This document shows, one piece after another, positions 43,062 through 50,800 of a stretch of 64,000 bases of DNA. Origin of the DNA: Paenibacillus daejeonensis DSM 15491 (GTDB lineage: Bacteria > Bacillota > Bacilli > Paenibacillales > Paenibacillaceae). Position 1 is the stretch's first letter; every line of letters begins with the position of its first letter. Made by a program: the position numbers and the translations under genes. The stretch is from NCBI RefSeq assembly GCF_000378385.1, contig NZ_KB899676.1, positions 1-64,000 of the forward strand, written 5' to 3'. Below the pieces are notes generated by a model. The model saw nothing but the letters and a program-made list of their open reading frames with translations. It made no database searches and had not been told where the DNA came from.

Positions 43062-43087
43062 ATTAATTGAACGATTGTTCAACTAAT
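43062..43087. promoter_or_regulatory. TetR operator before its own gene
   Basis: ATTAATTGAAC (43062-43072), a four-base centre GATT, then GTTCAACTAAT (43077-43087) form a near-perfect dyad, 40 bases upstream of the TetR start. Confidence 0.65.
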
Positions 43088-43103
43088 TTTTTTCATAAAA
43101 AAA

Positions 43104-43147
43104 GGCATGCGAAAAAGGACACCAACGCCATGGTGTCCTCTTGCATG
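43104..43147 (-). terminator. Nested hairpin terminator after the DUF4317 gene
   Basis: GGACACCA (43117-43124) pairs perfectly with TGGTGTCC (43131-43138), nested in GGCATGC/GCATGTCC. On the minus strand both the inner stem and the outer stem are followed by T runs (T5 and T7). It lies beyond the DUF4317 stop at 43207. Confidence 0.65.
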
Positions 43148-43206
43148 TCCTTCTAAAACCTCACCACTCTACCTCTTGCGGGAGATACTTCACTTTGCAA
43201 ACTCCT

Positions 43207-44370
43207 TTAAAGCGTCTCCGTGTTTAACGTAAAGCCTTCGATCACGACATCTTCATCCACCTCGATGAGAATGCACCGTTTGCCTTGATAATTAACCTGC
43301 TTCACGTATCTCAAGTCTTGCGGACTGACCGAGATGGAGGCCACCTTGGTCTGAATCTTGATGGATTTGGAATTGAACTTGGGAATCACACTGCTTGCTT
43401 TGAGCTCATAATTCCTGTCATCTACGACGTTCTGGAACGCTTGCTCCATCTTCTCCGCCGTTACATCCGGCACGCCGCTGACCGTCAGCAGCTGCTCCAT
43501 GTCCCGGTAATCCAGCTTCGGCGGTTCTTCCTCTTCATTGTCCTCAATGACCCGGTGGATTTCTTCATACACCTGAGAAATCGTGGACGCATCTAGCTGA
43601 TCGCCCGCTACCTCTCTTACGATCTCTTCGAAAAAGCTGCGCTCCTCCAGCGCAGTCACCGTACGTTCAGCATTCAATACGTCCTCGATGAATTTCAGAT
43701 TAGGCTCATGATTCTTCCCGGCACAATACAGTACCCGGTTCACATCCGAGACATTGTCCGTCACGCTAGGATAGAGAAAGCCCTGTTCCGGCGTACTGAG
43801 CTTGACGATCGGATCAACATTCACATTGTATTTAAACTCCCGCTCGGTATAGTCGAATAGAAGCGACTTGCGCTGCTGCTCTGTAGAGTTCACACTGCAC
43901 AGAATGAACAGATGCGAGAACATCTCATCCTTGCCGGTTTCTTCGGCTTCATCGTTACGGCCCTTGGTAGGCCGGTAGTATTGCCCACGGACGAACGTGA
44001 CTACCGTGTCGCGTTCATACCTGTTATCCTTCAGCATCTTCTCGACCAGATGCAGCATCAGGTTCATCCACTCTTCGGTATCACCTGTCACCATGCCCTG
44101 GTGCAGCAGCACACGGGTAGGATCCTCCGCTTCCTCCATGAACTTGAGCTCGTACAGCTTTTGATCCAGCTCGCCAGTCAGCAGTTTTTTGAAATTGAGC
44201 ATATACAGCTCCTGCTTCTCCCGCTCAACCATCGCGAACGGCTGACACTCATAATGATAAATTTCTTCGCTATCTTTCATAATGTAGGCATTTAAAATAT
44301 CGTGAATCGTGAGCATTTCATGGTCCAGCTTGAATTGCTTGCGAATATGAGCGACTTCTTTTTTGATCAT
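43207..44370 (-). CDS. DUF4317 family protein, function unknown
   Basis: A 387-residue soluble protein beginning MIKKEVAHIRKQFKLDHEML. The family is known only as DUF4317, a Firmicutes protein of about this length. The sequence has no membrane segment and no enzymatic motif I recognise; it is rich in Glu, Asp and Lys. The start at 44370 is preferred because the conserved family sequence begins there, although AGGAGA is a little far (13 bases). It stands alone between a TetR/DUF418 pair and a MerR gene. Confidence 0.75.
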   Translation of the reverse strand: MIKKEVAHIRKQFKLDHEMLTIHDILNAYIMKDSEEIYHYECQPFAMVEREKQELYMLNFKKLLTGELDQKLYELKFMEEAEDPTRVLLHQGMVTGDTEEWMNLMLHLVEKMLKDNRYERDTVVTFVRGQYYRPTKGRNDEAEETGKDEMFSHLFILCSVNSTEQQRKSLLFDYTEREFKYNVNVDPIVKLSTPEQGFLYPSVTDNVSDVNRVLYCAGKNHEPNLKFIEDVLNAERTVTALEERSFFEEIVREVAGDQLDASTISQVYEEIHRVIEDNEEEEPPKLDYRDMEQLLTVSGVPDVTAEKMEQAFQNVVDDRNYELKASSVIPKFNSKSIKIQTKVASISVSPQDLRYVKQVNYQGKRCILIEVDEDVVIEGFTLNTETL

Positions 44371-44496
44371 CGTTGCAGAGCCATCTCCTAACTTTACTCC
44401 TGTTGTCTCATATCCATAAATACATACGAATACGCGTTCCACTTAATTGTAACGCCCCATCAGGAAAAAGAAAAGCTCAAAGAAGAGCCGTCATTC

Positions 44497-45240
44497 CTAA
44501 TCCTGGTAATACATTTTGATTTCTTTCAATAGGTAACTTGCGATATCTTCCGGAAAATAATTGTTGAATTCATCCGTGTACGTTTCTAAAAACTGCTCAT
44601 TCTCCACAAGCTCTAAAAAGTTTCGGCTCGCCGGAAACATCTGATTCATGTCATCAATAATTTGCCGCACTTTATCTCGGCTGGCAGGATCGTCATGCTG
44701 TATCGCATGTCTGATGGCTTGCAGCAGATGCCATACGTGAAGATCCATTTTTTCTTTGTAGACCGGATCATGCAGCCGCTCTAATTCCTCCATCAACTGC
44801 TCGTCCGCATGAAAGTATTTTTTAAAGGCTTGAATTTGCTTTTTTTCCCGACGGAATAGATCAAGCATGATAAAAGCATATTCATCCAACTCTTCCTCAT
44901 TAATTCCTTCTACACGATATAGCCTGTCCATCCTTGTAATTACTTCTAACATATCATTTAATTCCGCTTGCTTCTCTTCGATGAGTTGCTTTTGGATTTG
45001 CATTAATTCCCGGTTTTTTAATGCCTCGTTCGTCATCTGCTCTGTTATCTCATCTAAAGAAAGACCAAAATGTTTTAAGATCATAATCTGCTGGAATAAG
45101 TCTATATCTGACCTTGTATACACTTTGCGGCCACTTTTGTTGATCTTTGTAGGTGTCAGCAACCCGATTTTGTCATAGTATCGTACGGTTCTGACCGTTG
45201 AGCCGACTAATTTGGCAAACTGACCAATTGTGATTTCCAT
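44497..45240 (-). CDS. MerR-family transcription regulator
   Basis: A 247-residue regulator with the MerR helix-turn-helix TIGQFAKLVGSTVRTVRYYD then KIGLLTPTKINKSGRKVYTR, a coiled-coil dimer helix (about 80-110), and a C-terminal helical domain of about 130 residues likely to bind a drug-like ligand (TipAS-like size). GGGGAGG precedes the ATG. It is divergent from an MFS transporter. Both promoters have the 19-base spacers that MerR proteins act on, with the same dyad inside. Confidence 0.9.
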   Translation of the reverse strand: MEITIGQFAKLVGSTVRTVRYYDKIGLLTPTKINKSGRKVYTRSDIDLFQQIMILKHFGLSLDEITEQMTNEALKNRELMQIQKQLIEEKQAELNDMLEVITRMDRLYRVEGINEEELDEYAFIMLDLFRREKKQIQAFKKYFHADEQLMEELERLHDPVYKEKMDLHVWHLLQAIRHAIQHDDPASRDKVRQIIDDMNQMFPASRNFLELVENEQFLETYTDEFNNYFPEDIASYLLKEIKMYYQD

Positions 45241-45261
45241 CGTTAAGACCTCCCCGCTCTG

Positions 45262-45292
45262 ATTATAACCTGTGACGTAACGTCACAAGCAA
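45262..45292 (-). promoter_or_regulatory. MerR-type promoter of the merR-like gene
   Basis: On the minus strand TTGCTT (45292-45287), exactly 19 bases, and TATAAT (45267-45262). The spacer contains the palindrome TGTGACGTTACGTCACA (45287-45271). The overlong spacer with a central dyad is the hallmark of MerR regulation. Confidence 0.75.
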
Positions 45293-45318
45293 GTGATTGA
45301 CGGAAGATAAAAAACGGC

Positions 45319-45349
45319 TTGCTTACGACGTTACGTCACAATCTATCAT
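45319..45349 (+). promoter_or_regulatory. MerR-type promoter of the MFS transporter gene
   Basis: TTGCTT (45319-45324), exactly 19 bases, and TATCAT (45344-45349). The spacer contains GACGTTACGTC (45327-45337), the same dyad core as in the regulator's own promoter. The -35 box is identical in both. Confidence 0.75.
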
Positions 45350-45382
45350 GAGTTCTATACTACATCTGGGAGGAAGCTGTAT

Positions 45383-46609
45383 ATGGATCAACCAACACAC
45401 GTATCCTTATTTAAAAATCGCCCGTTTCTCTTTCTATTTCTAGGTAGTTTCCTGGCCATTATCGGGTTCACCATGTTTTTTATGACTACGACCTGGTTTG
45501 TCATTTCGGATCTGGGCTCTGCTCGTTCACTGGGGATCATCCTCATTGCTATCACTGTTCCCCGTATTCTCATGATGGCATTTGGCGGCGTGCTTGCAGA
45601 TAAATTCAAAAAAACAACCATTATGTTTAGTACAAGCTCCATTCAAGGCATCTTGCTCGTCATCATTTTTTTGTTGAACAGCAATGACCAACTCACCTTT
45701 GGTTATCTGATCGTCTTGGGATTTTGTTTCGGGACATTGGATGCTTTCTCAGGACCTGCCGGGACCTCGCTCATCCCTAAGATGGTACCCAAAGAACAAA
45801 TCAAACAAGCCAATGCCGTCATTCAGGGCCTGGGACAGATTGGTTTTGTGATTGGACCCATGATCGCAGGCAGTGTGATGGAATTCGGTGGCGTTACGTC
45901 AGGTTACATGATCGCAGCCATTATTGTGCTATTATCTGCTTTTTTCATGTTCCCGCCCTTCTTAAAAGAAGGTCCCGTGGACAATACCATCAAACAAACC
46001 CCGCTTAGAGATTTCGTGGAAGGCTTCTCTTATGTAAAGGCAAGCAAATTCTTAATGACAGGCATTCTCATTCTCATCACCTTAAACTTCTTTGCCTTCG
46101 GGGCGATTTCCATAGCCATCCCGATTCTGGTGGAAACCTACGGAGGAACCCCGATTAACCTCAGCTACATTGATGCAGCCTTAGGAGTTGGAATGCTAGT
46201 GAGCACGGCAATTATCGGGATCGTCAAAATACGCCGCAGGGGATTAACCTCGATTGTAGGCTTAATTGCTACCTTACTGGTAGCGATAGCCTTCAGTCAG
46301 ATTCCGAATCTGTATATTCTGACCTCGTTGGCGTTCCTAATTGGATTTACCATGACCTTTGTCTCCATCCCGTTCTTCACCTCCGCCCAGGAAGATACAG
46401 ACCCGCGCATTATGGGCAGAGTCATGAGTATTGTCTTCTTGGCCATGAACGGCTTCGATCCGCTGGCCTACGCCGGTGTCACGTTGCTCGTATCCCGAGG
46501 CTTCGATATTCAGTCGATCATTTTGTACTTCTCAATTATTGGCTTGCTCATTGCTCTAGTGACTTTGTGGAGAGGAAAAACGTATCGGAATTATACGTCC
46601 AATTATTGA
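45383..46609 (+). CDS. MFS efflux transporter
   Basis: A 408-residue permease with about twelve membrane segments. It resembles the EntS/MFS_3 group (FLGSFLAIIGFTMFFMTTTW, GGVLADKFKKTTIMF between segments 2 and 3, DAFSGPAGTSLIPKMVPKEQ, QANAVIQGLGQIGFVIGPMI). It is likely to export a drug or metabolite by proton antiport. GGGAGG precedes the ATG. A MerR-type promoter and divergent MerR regulator suggest induction by the compound exported. The 182 bases after it hold the first copy of a structured repeat (46660-46733). Confidence 0.9.
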   Translation: MDQPTHVSLFKNRPFLFLFLGSFLAIIGFTMFFMTTTWFVISDLGSARSLGIILIAITVPRILMMAFGGVLADKFKKTTIMFSTSSIQGILLVIIFLLNSNDQLTFGYLIVLGFCFGTLDAFSGPAGTSLIPKMVPKEQIKQANAVIQGLGQIGFVIGPMIAGSVMEFGGVTSGYMIAAIIVLLSAFFMFPPFLKEGPVDNTIKQTPLRDFVEGFSYVKASKFLMTGILILITLNFFAFGAISIAIPILVETYGGTPINLSYIDAALGVGMLVSTAIIGIVKIRRRGLTSIVGLIATLLVAIAFSQIPNLYILTSLAFLIGFTMTFVSIPFFTSAQEDTDPRIMGRVMSIVFLAMNGFDPLAYAGVTLLVSRGFDIQSIILYFSIIGLLIALVTLWRGKTYRNYTSNY

Positions 46610-46659
46610 GTAGCTACAGTCAACTATGGCGTGGCCGCTGCGGGAAAAGGGGGCTTCCG

Positions 46660-46733
46660 ATCGCTGTTGTACCCAGATTTCTTGTTCATACCGCTTTTAG
46701 CGGATGAAATCCGGGTGCAAAGGCGAACGCTCT
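46660..46733. repeat. Structured intergenic repeat, copy 1
   Basis: The sequence GATCGCTGTTGT ... AGGCGAACGCTC folds into a long stem: TCGC (46662-46665) with GCGA (46724-46727), TTGTACCC (46668-46675) with GGGTGCAA (46714-46721), GATTTC (46677-46682) with GAAATC (46707-46712), and a terminal hairpin CCGC-TTTTA-GCGG. It lies between the MFS stop and the SLH-cohesin stop. Copy 2 at 53279-53354 has compensating changes in the stem. Confidence 0.7.
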
Positions 46734-46791
46734 GCTTCTCCAGCCTCCCTCTTCCCTCCACTCCTACTTCAGTGACTGACCGGCAACATAT

Positions 46792-47817
46792 TTATTGCGA
46801 TTCAACCATTCTCAAAATCAACACAACCGCTTCTGCGCGGGTCGTGTTCGCCGCAGGCACGAATTGATTGTTGCCTCTTCCGTTGACCAGACCTGCTTCG
46901 GCTGCTAGCGCCACGTATGGCTGAGCCCAGGCTGGAATGCTGTCCGTATCGGCAAATGCTGGCTTCAATCCAGCGTCCGGCGTATGGCCAAGTGCCCGCA
47001 TCACCATGGCGACCATTTCCGTCCGGTTAATCAGACTGTGCGGACGGAAGGTGCCGTCCTCGTACCCCGTAATGACACCTACCAATTGAGCTTCCGCAAT
47101 CGACGGACTGGCCCAATCTGGAATGACATCCCGATCCGCAAATTCAACCGCTGCACCGCCGTTGGGTGTAAGCTCCATTGCCCGGGCAATCATGACGGCA
47201 AACTCCGCTCTCGTTACATTACTTTGCGGGCGGAAGGAACCGTCGGGATAGCCGTTCACGAAGCCAAGTCCGGTGGCCCGCTCGATGTCTTGTTGTGCCC
47301 AGTGCCCCTCCAGATCATTAAATGTGACCAGGGACTCCCCGGCCAGCATCACGTTCAGGTTCACATTCGTCACAAGATTGGCTGCGGTCAAATCGCTCTT
47401 CACGAGCTTCACACTAGTAAGTCCGATGGTTGTCGGCTCCTTGCTCGTCCCAATCGCTTCAAACGTAAGGGTCGCCAGAATGACCTTTCCGTTTTCACCG
47501 GCTACCTTGCCAACTTTGGTATGGGCAAAGATGAGTGATCCCCCTTTGGGTGCAAGGGGCACGGAGAAGCCCTGCAAGGAGCTTACCGCTGTCACATAGC
47601 GCAGACGGCTCGTATCAAACGCCAGATTTATCTCATAGCCGTACACATCGGTCAAGTGATCGCCAGTCACGGTAACCTGGATCGTCTCTCCAATGGCAGG
47701 GCGGTCATTGTCAACGGTCAAGGAAAAGGAGACATCCTGAGCAAACGTCGTATAAGGCAAGGTAGTTATCGATAACATCAAAGCCAGACATAGAAGTACA
47801 ATGTTGCGTCTCATCAT
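46792..47817 (-). CDS. Secreted cohesin-domain protein with three SLH cell-wall anchors
   Basis: A 341-residue secreted protein. The signal peptide ends near TTFAQ. One cohesin-type domain follows (VSFSLTVDNDRPAIGETIQV, DVYGYEINLAFDTSRLRYVT; about 30-160), then three S-layer-homology repeats at about 165-215, 226-280 and 287-338 (GHWAQQDIERATGLGFVNGY, SNVTRAEFAVMIARAM, and similar). SLH repeats hold proteins on the cell wall; a cohesin binds dockerins. It is therefore a single-site anchoring scaffoldin candidate. It lies 71 bases downstream of a gene whose product ends in a dockerin. The start at 47817 is set by AAAAAAGG nine bases upstream. Confidence 0.88.
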   Translation of the reverse strand: MMRRNIVLLCLALMLSITTLPYTTFAQDVSFSLTVDNDRPAIGETIQVTVTGDHLTDVYGYEINLAFDTSRLRYVTAVSSLQGFSVPLAPKGGSLIFAHTKVGKVAGENGKVILATLTFEAIGTSKEPTTIGLTSVKLVKSDLTAANLVTNVNLNVMLAGESLVTFNDLEGHWAQQDIERATGLGFVNGYPDGSFRPQSNVTRAEFAVMIARAMELTPNGGAAVEFADRDVIPDWASPSIAEAQLVGVITGYEDGTFRPHSLINRTEMVAMVMRALGHTPDAGLKPAFADTDSIPAWAQPYVALAAEAGLVNGRGNNQFVPAANTTRAEAVVLILRMVESQ

Positions 47818-47849
47818 CGGATCCATCCTTTTTTAGTATAGTTGGAGAA

Positions 47850-47878
47850 ACGGAGGTCGGCATCACGCCGGCCTCCGT
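47850..47878 (-). promoter_or_regulatory. Strong hairpin between the beta-helix enzyme and SLH-cohesin genes
   Basis: A 12-bp stem (47850-47861 with 47867-47878, one G-T pair, five-base loop) stands in the 71-base gap between the two genes. Only TTTCTCC follows on the minus strand, so it is more likely an mRNA-processing or stabilising hairpin, or a partial terminator, than a full stop. Such hairpins set subunit ratios in clostridial cellulosome operons. Confidence 0.5.
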
Positions 47879-47888
47879 CTGGTCCCTC

Positions 47889-50800
47889 TTACTCTGCCAA
47901 CCAGTTTTCAACAATCATTCGGGCAACTGCTGACAATTCACGAATGGTGATTTCTCCACTGCCGAAGAGATCGGCCTTCTCCACATGGACCCAATTCGGA
48001 TCCGTTGATTTCGTTCCATAGTATTTGGCCAGGTACGACAGGTCAAGGATGGTTACAGCAGTTTGACCAGGTACCAGAGTAATGATGCCGGAAGCAAAAG
48101 CTTTGACGGCTTCATTGAGCGACGTAATCGCTTGATTTACTGTAGCCTGTGAAGCAGAGCCATCATTCCTCACAGCCTCGGCCCGCTGGACTGCTGCTCT
48201 CAGCGCCTGAACCGAAGTGGTGGAATACTGCCCCACTTTGTTGCCCTCCACTACACTGTCCAGCTTCGATTTGGCGGCTTCAATGGCCTTGATCAATTCC
48301 GATTTATCGATAGACGGATCAGCTATGACACCGCTCCGGAATACCGAGATCGCTTGATTCAGTGCTGTAATCGCCTGTGCGATGTCAGCCTCTGTAGCAT
48401 TCAGGTTATCGCGGACATGGATTGCTGATTGAACAGCAGCTTGCAACACGGCTTTGGAGCCCGCCGGATATTGTCCAGGCTGCGTTCCTTCTGTCGATGT
48501 ACTCAGCAATCCCTGTGCCTGTTCAATAACGGCATTAAGCGCGGAGCCATCGGACAATCTGACCTGCATATCTACAATCGCATACTCCGTATTCAGGTTG
48601 CGGGCATCTGCTTGAGCAGTTACCACGAAGTCCGACAGGGACACACGCGTACTGCCTGCTGCACTGCTCACTGCGCTGCCGTTCAGCACGAACAGTTCGC
48701 CACTGTCTTGATACAGACTGCCTTTGGTTGAAGCGATGATTAGGATCTTCCCTGCTTGTGGCTTAACAGCTGTTGCAAGGATGTTCAGATCTTTTTGAAC
48801 ATTGGTTATGGCGCCTTCCGCCAGACTAATGATGCCACTGTCATCGGTTACGGTCTGGTACATGATTTTTGCCGGATCGTAATTGACTTCGACGGAGAAG
48901 GCATCGATGCCCGATACCAGATTATCGATACCAACGGACAGATGAACAGGATGTCCTGCGATAACAGTCGACGGTCCACTCAGCTCTGCGTTCTCTTGGT
49001 CTTGGTCTTGCTTGAGTTGCAGCGCGCTGAACGCGCCACGCAGCGCATAATAGGATTGGTCCGCTGCGTCTTGACCGATCTCCGCATTCGAGGCGGCCGT
49101 CTTCGCATCACTTAAGGCACCTGCAAATGTGTTCCAGGAATCAGGTGTATACAATGTGTTGTCCAGGTTACTGACGGCCTCGATCAAATCGTTCAGAAGT
49201 GTTTTGTCCGTCGCCACAGGTCCAACAGGGTTTGCCGATCCGCCACGGCCGGCTTTAACCTCATTGAAGTAAGCTTCTACTTTTGTAATTTCGTCTGCTG
49301 ACAAAACCCTGTCGTAGATAAGAATTTGCGAGACTCTTCCAAGGAAACGGAAGGGGGTCCCTGAAGACATCGTATAACCTACCGCAAGATCAGATCGGTT
49401 CCCCGCAAGCGCTTTGGCGTTGGTACCAGGGGTGCCGATCACGTTGTTATTGACGTAAACAGCCCGATTAGCTCCGTCCAGCTGCGCGCGAACGCTAACC
49501 AGACCGTCCGTGGCTGTGGTTGTAATTTGTTGCCCACCGCCCGATACACTGCCATCCGCGTTACCAAAACGGATGTTCACCCGGTTTGTACCTACCCCGA
49601 GGTTGATCCCGCTCCAGCCGTCGTTGGCGGCCCAGGTTTGGTAAGCTTCATTCATGCCAAAATACACGAGACCATTTTGGTCACTGGAGTTGTTGGCTGT
49701 AGTTGTAGGTCTAACCAGCGTGTAGATTGTCATCTGTGTACTGCCGTTATAGTTTTTAAAGTCTGCCGCTTTGAGCGGTCTGGAGTTTGCAGCAAACTCC
49801 ACATAATCGTAACCATCCTTCTTCACGGTCGGGTTGCCTGTTGGTGTTCCCAGACCATCTCCGCCGCTGCCCGGAACGTTGGCCGGGGCGAGCTTGGCTG
49901 GGACGCTGCCCATATTGGTCCAGCCGGTCACGTTACCACCGCCGTCTCGCTCCACGCCCTCGTCGGCCTTCAACCATAAATCAAGACCATTCCTAGGAAT
50001 ATCAGCAAGTTTCGTATCACTTACGACAACTCGAGTATGCGATTGACTCAAGACTTCGCCGTCCTCAGCCAGGACATAGATAACGTAAGGACCTGGCACC
50101 ATCGGCGCATTCATCCCGATTGCGTCACCCGAGGCCACCGACTCATCATCGCCGCCATCGAAATGTCCACCGCTCGACGAGGAAATCCATATTTTTTTCG
50201 TAGCATCATCCAGATCCATAGCAAATCTCACTTTCCCGCCCGGTGCTACATTCACATCAGCCGGAAGCAGCTTGTTTGCTACTGATACAGTAGTGGTGAA
50301 GTTGATGGTCATTTCGTTCGAATTGGCTGGTGTGCTGACGACCAATGTCCAGTTGCCTTCGGTGGCAATCTTGTGCCCGCTCACCACGCGATTGCCATTA
50401 AGCGTATACGTGTAGTCTCCGCTCAAGGTCAGTTCAAGAGGGCGCACCGATGAAACCTCGTAGCTCTGCCCGTCTTCTACGTTGATGGCAGACGCGCTCT
50501 GGTCGACGTATGCCGTATGCTTGGATGTTGCTGTTGCTCTACCGTCGGCATAGACGATATAGAGCTTGTATTCCCCTGCGGCAGTTGGAGCTTTGATGGT
50601 TTTTGCATTGCCGGCTGCTTTCGTCATACGATTGCTTTCAGCAAAGGATGTTGTGTTCGCCGGGGCGAGCCAAACCGTGTCTTGTGCTTTCAACAGACCT
50701 CTGCGCTGCAGTAATTCACCGGTACCCATGATGACATTGGACGCCAGCTCGAACTCGGTATCGGCAATCAGGGTTCTTGGAATCATATGGGTATATTCAT

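Noticed and set aside
46631-46867. 78-codon frame after the MFS gene
   Set aside because: It runs through the structured repeat and into the SLH-cohesin gene in reverse; not coding.
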